64,000 bases of DNA from Sipunculus nudus (Eukaryota > Annelida > Sipuncula > Golfingiida > Sipunculidae): contig CM049307.1 of NCBI GenBank assembly GCA_026874595.1, positions 90,771,830 through 90,835,829 of the forward strand, in the 5' to 3' direction. How positions within the stretch are numbered: the stretch's first letter is position 1; every line of letters begins with the position of its first letter. The notes beneath the pieces were generated by a model. That model did no database searches, was not told where the DNA came from, and saw nothing but the letters and a program-made list of their open reading frames with translations. Shown here piece by piece: positions 22,834-35,482 of the stretch. The position numbers and the translations under genes were made by a program.

Positions 22834-25619
22834 ATGTAAAAACAGAGTAAAATGCGCTGCATTAGATTACGGAAGATGTATAGCTTCTTCGACAAAGGTT
22901 GAAATGTTGGTGTATAAGGAGCGTTTAAAAGAACTTGAAAAGGAGTTGGTAAATAATCGGGGTAAAAATATTTGCGAAAAATATTGTGAGCTTAAAATGA
23001 AATACGACATCTTGTGTGATGTAAACTTAAAAGGCGCACAAATAAGATTCAACCTGAAATGGATTGAAGCCGGTGAAAAAAATACTTCATATTTTCTGGG
23101 CTTAGAGAGAGTAAGAGGTAGTATGAAGTGTATCTCGGTTATAAAAAAGAAAAATGGACATATTTGTGATGATATAGATGAAATAATGAATGAGTTATAT
23201 AATTATTACTCTGAACTATACACGAAACATGGTGAATTTGTAAAAGAAAAGTACGATACATTTATGGAGAATATAGTTATTCCTCAATTATCGGATGATG
23301 ATCAAATGATATGCGACGGGGAAGTAACTGTAGAGGAATGCACTGAAGTACTTAAGTCTATGAATCAAAATGCAAGTCCCGGAATTGATGGTCTTGGGCC
23401 AAAATTTTATCAAACGTTCTGGAGTAAAATACAAAATATTGTTGTTGATTCATTAAATTATGCGTTAAAAGTTGGCAGATTGTCAGCCACTCAAAGGAAA
23501 GGTATTATTATATTGTTACCAAAAGGAGATAAATTGACTAGATAATTTTAGACCAATTACATTAACATGTACAGATTATAAACTTGAGGCAGGCGTATTA
23601 GCAAAACGATTACAAAGAATTATTATAAAGTTAATAAGTACTGATCAAACTGGCTATATTAAGGGGCGTGGAATATTTCAGAATACTAGATTAATTGAAG
23701 ATATTATATGGTTCACGCAGCAAAATAAAATACCAGGTATTCTTCTAGCATTAGATTATAGCAAGGCTTTCGATAGCCTGAATAGAGATTTCATGTTACA
23801 ATGTTTAGAATCATACAATTTTGGGCATAATTATCTACAATGGATAAGGCTCCTTTATAAAGATACACAAAGTTGTGTGTCTAATGCCGGCTGGTTATCA
23901 AAGTTATTTTCGCTGGAAAGTGGGATTAAACAAGGGTGCCCTTTAAGTGCCCTACTATTTATTTTGTCAGTTGAGATATTTTCATGTAAATTAAAGCAAG
24001 ATTTTACAATTTCTGGTGTAAAAGTAGGCGAAACGCAAGTAAAATTAACACAGTATGCCGACGACTTGACTGTTTTTTGTGGAGATGAGATGTCGGTTTT
24101 GAAAGTATTCAAATATGCAACAGAATTTGAACAATTCGCCGGCCTAAGATTGAATATGAAAAAAACTTGTGGGATGTGGTTAGGAAAGTGGAAGGATAGG
24201 AGAGACTCCTTAGCTTCCCTAAATATGATACCGCCGGGTGAAAATGTAAAGATACTAGGTGTCAGATATGCCAATGACAGGTCAGCAGCTGAGGTGGAGA
24301 GTAATTGGGAAATCAGGATTAAAAATATAGAAAAAAACTGTTAAATCCTGGAGCAAAAGAAACTTAAGTATTCATGGTAGAGTAATTCTATCAAAGATTT
24401 TGCTGGCCTCACAAATCGTACATTTACTGATGGTACTGCACCCACCGGAACATGTTTGTAAACGGGTTAACGGTATGATATATAAATTCATTTGGCAGGG
24501 TACTGGAAAAGGAAAAGAAAAAGTAAAGAGACTTGTTATGCAGCAGGGATATAGGTATGGGGGAATTAATGTTCCAGTTGTTGAAAATATACAGAAAAAT
24601 ATTTATAGTAAATGGTTGAAAAGATTTATGAAATGTTATGACGATAATTGGTTCTTGATTGGAAAAATGTTATTGGAGTATTTTGGTAATAACATGGTTG
24701 TTGCATATTCCTACACAAATTTTGCAAATTTTACACCAAAGGATTATATTAAAAAAATGCCAATGTTTTATCTCAACTTTTTGAAAACAGTTTTAGACAG
24801 TAAAGATGTAAATAATGAATTGGCTGAAAATCAAATGATATGGAATAATGTTAATGTAAAATACAAAGGTAATACTCTATTCTTTGGCGATTGGTTGAAA
24901 AAAGGTATTGTGCATGTTTCAGATGTACTTAACCATAATGGTTGTATTAAATCCTATGATCAGCTTAAAGAAAAAGTGAAAGGTGGTGCAGGTTTTATAT
25001 TTCAATACAATGCAATGCGCAGTGCTCTTTATAATAAGAATATAAAGTGTAATGGCGAAAGTGATATATTTAAAATAAAAAGGCATGATATACAAAAAAT
25101 GGACAACAGGTGTATTAACAGTGTTTTATTGACCTATGTAAAACCAGCAGCTCAATGCTTTTTGGAAAAGAAATTTAACCAGAAATTTATTTGGGACAAG
25201 ATCTGGGAAAATGTTTACAAGTGTACAACAGAGAGTAGAATAAGGTCATTGCAGTGGAAGATATTACATAATATATACCCGACAGGGATTCTGTTACACA
25301 AAATGGGGAAAAGAGATAGTGAACAATGCATCTTTTGCAAATTTAAGAAAGACAATATTGAACATTTTTTGTTAATTGTGATATTGTTTTGGCATTATGG
25401 AATGAAGTTAGAAAAAAATGCAATGCTTTTTATGGGAAAAGAGTTGATTTAAGCGACATAAGTATTCTTTTTGGGCATGATTTGTCAGCAGTGGGACATC
25501 TTAAATATGCAAATCATCTTATTTTAATTGGAAAATTATGTATTAGTAAATTCAAGTATGGAAATTATCCTAACTTGTTACTGTTGTTTGAAAAAGGATG
25601 TGAATATCGACTTATGTGA
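22834..25619 (+). pseudogene. L1/Tx1-type ORF2 fragment, reverse transcriptase to C-terminus
   Basis: It is read in four segments joined by small frameshifts near 23538, 24340 (in an A run) and 25365. In order: a basic coiled linker with KERLKELEKEL; WIEAGEKNTSYFLGLE; NASPGIDGLGPKFY; DNFRPITL; DQTGYIKGR; ALDYSKAFDSLNRDF; GIKQGCPLSALLF; the catalytic QYADDLTVF at about 24052-24078; LNMKKTCGMWLG; an extended thumb; and a C-terminal knuckle CIFCKF...IEH with a Cys a few residues on. Catalytic residues persist, but no endonuclease domain is present. Stop at 25617-25619. Confidence 0.88.
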
Positions 25620-25767
25620 TCATGTAAACTGATCTAAGAATATATGTATCATGATATGTAGAAGTACACTTGACTTCAGAAGCTACATATTATATACTCA
25701 CATTCATTATGTTACTGTTCATTAATATATTTGTTAATATACAATACTATGTATTGATGGAATATGA

Positions 25768-25773
25768 AATAAA
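25768..25773 (+). terminator. Polyadenylation signal of the L1-type element
   Basis: AATAAA, a few bases before the poly(A) tail at about 25779-25798. Confidence 0.8.
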
Positions 25774-25797
25774 GTATTAAAAAAAAAAAAAAAAAAA

Positions 25798-25811
25798 ATA
25801 CCGTCTACAGA
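25798..25811 (+). repeat. Right target-site duplication of the L1-type element
   Basis: Exact repeat of 22818-22831. The first A could equally belong to the poly(A) tail. Confidence 0.9.
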
Positions 25812-26754
25812 CTATTACACGAATGGAAAATTTTATTAAAAAGTCGCTCTCATTAAATTCGTACATGATTGCATCAGCTAAATCTCATATATTTTCAATA
25901 TCTTTACGTGTGGCTTTCGGCCTTTCAAATGTGTTGTTTGGCATTCTCTGTCTGTCATTCTCCCTTTCTCTCTATTTCTTTCGTTCTCTCCCTTTTCACT
26001 CTTTCCTTCAGTATCCTCTCCTTGTTTTTATTCCTATCTCTCTCTTTCTGTCTCTGATCAATATATAGTAATGGTTATATGTCTATGAGAAGCGGAACCA
26101 TGGGTAGTTAAATGATGAAAGAGAGCTATTTTCTCTTTACTTTTATGATGAATTTCTTTGACATAAATCGTACAATAGCTGCCCTTTGATCTCTAAAAAG
26201 ATTCCAAGGTACGAGTAACCGAGAGGACTATAGTCTTTGATCCATTAATTATATGTGGTTATCGTAGGCGTTGCGGCGTTGTCCTCGTTGTTTCTGTTGA
26301 CTACACCTTAGCGCTGTGCAAGCGGGTATGACGCAACCAAGGGCACATTTTCAAGACCCCAGATATACATGCTTTTTCAGGGGTATCAGCCTTCTTTAAG
26401 TTTACGCTTGCGACATTGCGCGCCTTTCTCGGGGCGAAATAACCTTTGACCAGTGTTTTTGCTGTTTTTTTTTTTAATTATGTGAGAGTTTTCTAACGCT
26501 TCTATGCATTTTTTTTCAGCGTAACTATGCTTTTTGTTGCGTTTTCTTAGCGATAACACGAAATATTTGAGCATGTCTATAATATTTCAACGTATCGGGT
26601 CTCTGTCTGCGTTCTTACGCGTTGTCTGCGTCCAAGTTCTCCTGCGTTTGTGTGCATTTATGCGTTTTCATGCGTGGGGTGAGACGTTTTTATATGGCCG
26701 TCTATGACGGGACGTTATGGTATACTCACGGTTCGTCCGTTGTCTGTCCGTCCG

Positions 26755-27490
26755 TCTGTTAACTTTTCGTGTCGCCGCGATAACTAAGGAGCTTTGATGG
26801 ATTTTTATGAAACTAACCATAACTACTTACTACTTACCGATAGACAATCTCTTGATTATAGGCAAAATCCACGCGTACTTGATAAAGTCAGAGGTTACTG
26901 GGCTACTTAAGGGTGTCGCCGCGATAACTTATCAGAAATATGATAGCTTTTGATAATACTCGACAGAGTATTGACCAATATGTTGGATATCCGGCAGATT
27001 CCCTGCGATTTAATCAGGTAAGAGGTCACCAGACATTGGTGGCGCCGTGATTTCTTATTTAAAATCTTAGGGATTTTCATAAAACTCATTATGAATATTA
27101 AACAATAGCGTTTCTCATGTGAATTACATCCTCGGCAAAATTCACGCATATTTAATGAGATCAGAGGTCACCAGGCTCCTGTGTTGTCTGGCATAGTGTC
27201 TGTGAATTAAATTTTGGTGTTGCCACGATGACTCACATGGAACATAATACATTTTGATGAAACTCAGCAGAAATATCGATTAATACAACATCTCACCTAA
27301 GTTCGATTTCTGGCAGATATCAATGCATCTTAATTAGGTCAGAGGTCACTAGACGTTGGTAGGGGTTGTGATGTGTAACCAAACATCTGATGGATTTACA
27401 TGAAATTCATTATAAAAATTGACCAAAAGACTTTCTCACCTGAATTACGTTCTCTGCAAAGTTTTCCTCAATGAGGTCAAAGGTCACAGG
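26755..27490 (+). repeat. DR1-containing monomers in unit B
   Basis: Same five monomers as in unit A. Perfect AGGTCA-N-AGGTCA pairs lie at 27336-27348 and 27474-27486; the other three monomers carry close variants (AAGTCAGAGGTTA, AGGTAAGAGGTCA, AGATCAGAGGTCA). Confidence 0.75.
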
Positions 27491-30489
27491 CGTAGTATGC
27501 ACCATTTGCTGTGCTCTTGTTGGACTATATCCGGGTCCTTGCATACCCTCCGCTAAATTATAAATATTTTTTTCGCAAAAAACGAAACATTTTGTCCGCT
27601 AATAAGGAAAATTTTTACCGCAAATGACGAAAATACTGTATGGCTAGTGTTAGGATGTTACATCCAATATTATAAAGATAAACTGATGATTAGAAACAGA
27701 AATACAGTTGTTAAGTCCAACTGTTCTTTCGTTAGCTATGTCACCACTGTTTATGGTAAATATTCTATGACCCTTTATAAAGAAGTAGAAATATCCAAAA
27801 ACCGAGATTGCATTCATTTAATCGGCCCATATTCCCATATTCATTAGAGCTTTGGTGACGGTACATGTGTGAATATTCCTTTACGTCGTTCCTGAATCCA
27901 GATCAGAGTCCGGATTCATATCAAAAGCTAAACGTTTCTACATTGGTCCAATACCTAAATCCCCTGAAAATGTCATAAGATTCTGTTTATGAGTCATGTT
28001 ATTAATAAACACAGAAACATACACATGAACGGCGATGAACGCATATCTGCATGGCGGAGTCAAAATAAATCTGTGCCGTAAGTCATTCCGTCGTAAAATA
28101 ACATCACAGTTTGATCGAAACAAAGCTCTTGCTACTAGTCACGACACCAACATCTACGTCACACTTTCAATTTTTAAACAAGATGAAAGATGAAAAGAAG
28201 GGAATATCCATATTATTATCAAGCTTCTGGCAGCTACGCTTTCAGAGACCTTGGTTCAGCGAGCAGCACTGGCGTCTTAATAATGAACAATTAGAATCAA
28301 TCCTACAGGTGATAAGATCGAAATCAACCGTCAATCAGTCAATACACTGCAGGGATTGTTATACTTTCAGGAATCGAAATTTTCATCTTTCCAACGGAAA
28401 GGCATCAATACAAGTTTGCCTTTCTGTGCAAAATCTGCCTTTCCGCTAAAGATGCACCCTACCATCATATCAAACTTTAAGTGACACTTTAGTCAGTGTA
28501 AACCTGATTCTGCTATCGTACATGCCATCCTACATGCACACTTGCATGAAAGAAAACGTTTTCAATAGAAACACATACCAGAAACACGATTCTGCAGCGA
28601 AAAAAAGACAGGCAGATATAGGAGATGAGGGCCTTCATGCCGGAAAGTATAAGAAATTATTGACCATTTTTATAGGAAAATATAGGAAATATGGGAAGTC
28701 GGTGGTAAACCAACTGTAAAAAAAATTCGTTTATGTGTCATTTTTCTTACTACTTATCAGCTTCTAATCTGGAAATCATCACCTTTTCAACGGATTTTTT
28801 TTCAGGCGTAATAACGTTATTCAGGCGTTATTACGACCCGTGCACTGTTCATCCCCCCTCCATCTGAACAAGAACAAATGCACCAGAAACGTCACAGGTT
28901 CATAAGGCTTCATTTGATTGGTCAGATGCCCGATGCCCTCCCGGCATGGTCAAACGTTTACTCTATGAATCGCACCAGACATGCTCCGACAGCCCCGTCA
29001 ATGAAGTGTAGGCCCACACTTGTTTGATTGGATCAGTAATTTATGAAAAATATTTATGTTCGTTATTTATGAAATACTAATCTACCAGAACGGCTCGATT
29101 AATCAAGAGCTGTGAGATCGTAGATGTCGGAGGATTAATAGTCTGAAGATTGAAAGGACGGGTTTTTCAACTATCAGCGTCGTAAATTAAATTGTAATTA
29201 TCTATAGATTAATTCATATAAATACAAAATCTGCCTTAATAGGTGTATTGTTTACAATATAGAGAATATAGATTTAATAGAGTAATTATAAGCCTGGGTG
29301 ATAATATATTGGCCAGTCTACACAGTGGATTTGAAAACGGACAATAGATATAAGAAAATTTCATCCAGAGCGCTCATTGTATAATGTAACAGCACAAACC
29401 AGGAACAAGCACCAGGTGGCGTTGACTGTACCAGTCATGAAGGTGCTGTTCTTGTTTTAGACAAAATCTGATATAGATGTTAGCAGCACTAAGCACAGAC
29501 ACGGATATAACACTTCATAACATATAGCTTTAGCGACTTTAAACACAGATATGTTCCGGCTTAGACAGTCATGATTTGGATAAAAGTTCTTTCACTGTTG
29601 GACCTTTGGTTCTCAAGTTCGTCACGACTGCTTTTATTTTCGTATGTGGTTCATAATCCTTTAAATGAAAAGTAAGGTGATAAGAAAAATAACAGATAAA
29701 CTTGCATATGTGACGGCAAAAAAGGTCATTTTTATTATAACATCAGTCATAGACATCGATTTTTCCGTTCTGAAAACCTTAATGTTATTCATAAAATTAT
29801 TTTATTTCCAAAAACTGGTCACGTGTTTATTTTCCATCACGTTACCTCAAGACTGTCTCCGGAATGTGTTGAAACGTTGCATCAGGTTTTTCTATTCAAT
29901 CAACCAAAGTACATCTTGAAATTTATAAATTCAGATAAAAAAATGATATAACCTATATCAAAACTGTGTGGAAAAGTGATCTTGACATTTCATCATAACC
30001 GAATAATTCATAATGAAACCATATATAATCTTTATACTAATACCATTATGAACTTTAATTATACATAGCTTTTAAAATATCCATAGATCGCCTCCCTTTG
30101 GACGCTCTAAAATTCAATGAGACCTTTCATAATTTTTTTTTGCCTTAGCCTATCGGACTCTCCTTTTGAAAGTCCCGTAATATATTTAATTCAGCTCATT
30201 TACTGTTTTTTTATCAATAGGGTCCTGGGTAAAATAAGTAAATAAAATAAATAAAATATACATCATACAGTACGTTTATATCGAATACATATTTCAGAAT
30301 ATATACAGTGAAACAGATTTAAAAAAAAGTTATGCTTATGCACACATAGTCGTTATATAGAAGATATATAAAATATAAAAAGTACATTTTAAATCACATG
30401 TAATTGATAACAAGGTAGACTTATGGTAAATAAACAATATGGTATAAAATTGTGCTATCGCATCAAACATCTGTATAAAATTTTAAAAT

Positions 30490-30760
30490 GGTCGTTATTT
30501 GAGGCAGACTTTAAAGAGAAAGGCAGCTGATTCCATAGATACGGACCAGCATAAGTAAAACTAGACTTAAAACGTCCACGCCTTGGCAGGGTAAAATCAG
30601 ATTATGTCTGTCAGAAGATTGTGCTTCGTATGGCATCCGTTGCAACCTGAGAACCGTTTTAAAATATTCAGGTAGGTCACCAGACAAACATTTATAGACA
30701 ATTGAACACATAACATATCGATACTTTTGATACCACAGTCATCCAGCCTAGATGTTAAAT
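30490..30760 (-). pseudogene. Relic of a LINE ORF2 C-terminus (unit B)
   Basis: On the minus strand, CSIVYKCLSGDLPEYF and EAQSSDRHNLILP are followed, one frameshift later, by FTYAGPYLWNQLP and SLKSASNNDHFK. These words are the well-known tail of CR1/L2/RTE-like LINE polyproteins (I.YK.LNG..P.YL, RSS....L..P, F...GP.LWN.LP). Only about 85 residues remain, and no catalytic domain is next to them. Confidence 0.65.
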
Positions 30761-33194
30761 TAATGACGCAGATGATGTGTTGTTGTCAAGAGTTTATATT
30801 ATATTATATAATTATCATATTATATTATATTATAAAATATTATATCATCTCAGAAATATTTCTCTCACCTACGCCTATGAGTCATCAACCATCCCCCTCC
30901 CTCCCCCCCCCCCCCCCCATCCCACCCTCGCCCCTCCGTCCCCTGTTGTCATACTGGGCCGACTCAAATAGGGTTTATTAGCGTCACAATCTGACTCCCA
31001 TAATGCACCGCGACTTCTATATAGACCACCGGCGCAGGTTTAAATGTACTGAATAGTATACTGTAGTCCGTTCAAATATGTTGGATTATAAGCTAAGTAT
31101 GTGAAATATAAACAGAAGATGTTTTCTTGAAATGTAACAAATTTTGATTTTGAAGTTTGACCGTTGAGACATGTAGTCCCCGCCGTCCAACAGTGCCTAA
31201 CTGGAAGAGATTCGCTTCGACTAAAACGAATTCTAGAAGGAAATATTATTTTTATTTTCATAGTCAACTTAAAGTATCTGTAGCTTATAGCGGACCCTGC
31301 TGAACTGAAAATTAAAGAAATATTTCATCGAGGAAAGGGAGATATAAAACTAGTCGGGTGGTTTCGCTTCGAGAATATTTGTAGAAAGGGACGAGAAAAC
31401 AGCTATTTTTACACTTGTTTCTGCCTGGGCACAAATGATTTATTGAAAAATGAGATGAAAATTATTCGTGAGATGTCTTATAAAACTCTATACGTAGAAG
31501 TATATTATGGGATATTGCACATTCACTGACATTTAACTTTACTGCAAAGAACGTATTTTTATCAGTTGATGGCGCTTTATAGGTCCGTACGCGGAAGTAC
31601 GGCGTTAGCGGGACCAGAGCTTTACATTAGCAAGCAGGGCGGTGGTGTAATTCCTCCGTCGAATTCTAAGTAAATTACGACAGTTTGAATGCGAGCAGTT
31701 ATTGATACTTGGTGATTCACGTAGGGGTGCACTTCCATTCCAAACTATTTTGGATCCTAACAAACTATAACACACGGCTTACCATCAATGTTTTTCACCT
31801 ACGAAGGCTAAAGGTTCCTATAGGAACGCAAGAAAACGACCAGGTTGTTGTCGGTGAAGGCTTTGTTAAGCGTTGACAGTTACTCAGAGTTGATTGACAA
31901 TCCTGCAAAAAGCACAGAACCAACAAAAGCACATTCATAAATAAATCCACAGAATATATAACAATCTGGGAGTACCCAAAAGATGCAGGTGTTGGCAATA
32001 TTCATCCCTCATGAGATTTTAGTCCATAGTACAGAGTCATTCTTCTATAACGCAGCACGGATCGAATGTTTCATCAAGTTAAGCAACGGAAACAAATTAT
32101 GTTTAGATTCCCCGTTGGAAAATGAAATCGTGTCACTGGGCCACGTTTATTTATGTACATGAATGCATGTTTTAGCGCCGCAGTAAGATAATTAATAACA
32201 GCCAATTAAAGATAAAGTTGCGTTAAAATTGACATGTGTAGATGATCAAATTAATTTAATCAAATAGTTTCACAATTTACGTAGGTATCATACCGTCTAC
32301 AGACTATTACACGAATGGAAAATTTTATTAAAAAGTCGCTCTTATTAAATTCGTACATGATTGCATCAGCTAAATCTCATATATTTTCAATATCTTTACG
32401 TGTGGCCTTCAGCCTTTCAAATGTGTTGTTTGGCATTCTCTGTCTGTCATTCTCCCTTTCTCTCTATTTCTTTCGTTCTCTCCCTTTTCACTCTTTCCTT
32501 CAGTATCCTCTCCTTGTTTTTATTCCTATCTCTCTCTTTCTGTCTCTAATCAATATATAGTAATGGTTATCTGTCTATGAGAAGCGGAACCATGGGTAGT
32601 TAAATGATGAAAGAGAGCTATTTTCTCTTTACTTTTATGATGAATTTCTTTGACATAAATCGTACAATAGCTGCCCTTTAATCTCTAAAAAGATTCCAAG
32701 GTACGAGTAACCGAGAGGACTATAGTCTTTGATCCATTAATTATATGTGGTTATCGTAGGCGTTGCGGCGTTGTCCTCGTTGTTTCTGTTGACTACACCT
32801 TAGCGCTGTGCAAGCAGGTATGATGCAACCAAGGGCACATTTTCAAGACCCAAGATATACATGCTTTTTCAGGGGTGTCAGCCTTCTTTAAATTTTCGCT
32901 TGCGACATTGCGCGCCTTTCTCGGGGCGAAATAACCTTTGACCAGTGTTTTTGCTGTTTTTTTTTGATTATGTGAGAGTTTTCTAACGCTTCTATGCATT
33001 TTTTTTCAGCGTAACTATGCTTTTTGTTGCGTTTTCTTAGCGATTACACGAAATATTTGAGCATGTCCATAATATTTCAACGTATCGGGTCTCTGTCTGC
33101 GTTCTTACGCGTTGTCTGCGTCCAAGTTCTCCTGCGTCTATGACGGGACGTTATGGTATACTCACGGTTCGTCCGTTGTCTGTCCGTCCGTCTG

Positions 33195-33935
33195 TTAACT
33201 TTTCGTGTCGCCGCGATAACCTTACGGAGCTTTGATGGATTTTTACGAAACTAACCATAACTACTTACTACTTACCGATAGACAATCTCTTGATTATAGG
33301 CAAAATCCACGCGTACTTGATAAAGTCAGAGGTCACTGGGCTACTTAAGGGTGTTGCCGCGATAACTTATCAGAAATATGACAGCTTTTGATAATACTCA
33401 ACAGAATATTGACCAATATGTTGGATTTCCGGCAGAATCCCTGCGATTTAATCAGGTAAGAGGTCACCAGACATTGGTGGCGCCGTAATTTCTTATTTAA
33501 AATCTTAGGGATTTCATAAAACTCATAATGAATATTAAACAATAGAGTTTCTCATGTGAATTACATTCTCGGCAAAATTCACACATATTTAATGAGATCA
33601 GAGGTCACCAGGCTCCTGTGTTGTCTGGCATAGTGTATGTGAATTAAATTTTGGTGTTGCCACGATGACTCACATGGAACATAATGCATTTTGATGAAAC
33701 TCAGCAGAAATATCGATTAATACAACATCTCACCTAAGTTCGATTTCTGGCAGATATCCATGCATCTTAATTAGGTCAGAGGTCACTAGACGTTGGTAGG
33801 GGTTGTGATGGGTAACCAAACATCTGATGGATTTACATGAAATTCATTTTAAAGATTAACCAAAAGACTTTCTCACCTGAATTACGTTCTCTGCAAAGTT
33901 TTCCTCAATGAGGTCAAAGGTCACAGGCGTAGTAT
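33195..33935 (+). repeat. DR1-containing monomers in unit C
   Basis: Same five monomers. Perfect AGGTCA-N-AGGTCA pairs lie at 33773-33785 and 33911-33923; single-mismatch versions end the other monomers. Confidence 0.75.
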
Positions 33936-35143
33936 GCACCATTTGCTGTGCTCTTGTTGCACTATATCCGGGTCCTTGCATATCCCCCCGCAAGTTATAA
34001 ATATTTGTTCGCAAAAAACTAAACTTTTTGTCCGCTAATAAGGAAAATTTTTACCGCAAATGACGAAAATACTGTATGGCTAGTGTAAGGATGTTACATC
34101 CAATATTATAAAGATAAACTGATGATTAGGAACAGAAATACAGTTGTTAAGTCCAACTGTTCTTTCGTTAGCTATGTCACCACTGTTTATGGTAAATATT
34201 CTATGACCCTTTATAAAGAAGTAGAAATATCCAAAAACCGAGATTGCATTCATTTAATCGGCCCATATTCCCATATCCATTAGAGCTTAGGTGACTGTAC
34301 ATGTGGGAATATTCCTTTACGCCGTTCCTGAATCCAGATCAGAGTCCGGATTCATATCAAAAGCTAAACGTTTCTACATTGGTCCAATACCTAAATCCCC
34401 TGAAAATGTCATAAGATTCCGTTTATGAGTCATGTTATTAATAAACACAGAAACATACACATGAACGGCGATGAACGCATATCTTCATGGCGGAGTCAAA
34501 ATAAATCTGTGCCGTAAGTCGTTCCGTCGTAAAATAACATCACAGTTTGATCGGAACAATGCTCTAGCTACTAGTCACGACACCAACATCTACGTCACAC
34601 TCGCAATTTTTAAACAAGATGAAAGATGAAAAGAAGGGAATATCCATATTATTATCAAGCTTCTGGCAGCTACGCTTTCAGAGACCTTGGTTCAGCGAGC
34701 CGCACTGAATGAACAATTAGAATCAATCCTACAGGTGACAAGATCGAAATCAACTGTCAATCAGTCAATACACTGCAGGGATTGTTATACTTTCATCTTT
34801 CCAACGGAAAGGCATCAATACAGGTTTGCCTTTCTGTAGCAAAATCTGCCTTTCCGCTAAAGATGCACCCTATTATCATATCAAACTTTAAGTGACACTT
34901 TACTCAGTGTAAACCTAATTCTGCTATCGTACATGCCATCCTACATGCACACTTGCATGAAAGAAAACGTTTTCAATAGAAACACATACCAGAAACACGA
35001 TTGTGCAGTGAAAAAAAGACAGGCAGGTATAGGAGATGAGGGCCTTAATGCCGGAGAGTATAAGAAATTACAGACCATTTTTATAGGAAAATATAGGAAA
35101 TATGGAAAGTCGGTGGTAAACCAACTGTAAAAAAATTCGTTTA

Positions 35144-35482
35144 GGCCAAAATAAAAAAAAGGTATGGTTCTCAAGCACTTTTTTTTCAGAAATCAATGCA
35201 GGCGGGTGGTTTTTTAATTTTTAATTTTTTGGTATGTTTCGATAAAAATATCAAATGATAAGGGAAAAGCATTATAATAAAAGATTTATTTTGCTAAACA
35301 AGTAAAGCACTACATAACAAAGGAAATTGTATGATTCATATCTTCTTGAAAGAAATGTCCAAGCGGCTGCAGCTCAAAATTGTTTAATTTCTATTGAAAA
35401 TCAAAATAAAAATTTTTGATGCGGGGGTTTAAAATTGATGCGGGCGGTGCCTGAGAACCATACCTTTATATTTTTTTTGGCC
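35144..35482. mobile_element. Harbinger-like MITE inserted in unit C
   Basis: A 339-bp insertion absent from units A and B. Its ends are inverted repeats that start GGCCAAAA and share GGTATGGTTCTCA inside. It is flanked by a 3-bp duplication, TTA, at 35141-35143 and 35483-35485; unit B reads CGTTTATGTGTC uninterrupted. A TTA/TAA (TWA) duplication with GG-starting ends is the signature of the PIF/Harbinger superfamily. It encodes no transposase, so it would have been moved in trans. The interior is AT-rich, with a GCGGGCGG patch near the right end. Confidence 0.85.

Larger units (their letters stand above)
22832..25797 (+). mobile_element. 5'-truncated L1/Tx1-type LINE inserted in unit A
   Basis: A 2,966-bp insertion with a 14-bp target duplication, an AATAAA at 25768-25773 and a poly(A) tail of about 20, the full signature of target-primed reverse transcription. 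It starts inside ORF2, between the endonuclease and the reverse transcriptase, so it was dead on arrival. The protein words (WIEAGEKNTSYFL, SPGIDGL, FRPITL, DQTGYIKGR, YADD) point to the L1/Tx1 group rather than to the family of the LINE at 6-11 kb. Confidence 0.92.
16463..25942 (+). repeat. Tandem array unit A (about 6.5 kb plus a 3.0-kb insertion)
   Basis: First of three direct copies. It opens with the CT-rich ATTCTCTTACTGTCATTC and ends at GTTGTTTGGC. Removing the retrotransposon and one target duplication leaves about 6.50 kb. By eye it is about 10% diverged, with indels, from B and C up to about 22.28 kb, and then only about 1% diverged from B to its end. Contents in order: CT-rich start, a TGCGTT-rich stretch (16960-17220), DR1 monomers, a CTTTCCG/CGGAAAGG stretch near 18800, a LINE relic near 21.1 kb, a TATTA microsatellite and a CA/C tract. 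Confidence 0.9.
25943..32434 (+). repeat. Tandem array unit B (6,492 bp)
   Basis: Middle copy, with no retrotransposon or MITE inserted. Its body is about 98-99% like unit C by eye, but its last 0.6 kb (from about 31.8 kb) matches unit A better than C. It shows the empty site of the L1-type insertion at about 32292-32304 and the empty site of the MITE near 28728. It begins at ATTCTCTG, right after GTTTGGC from unit A. Confidence 0.9.
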
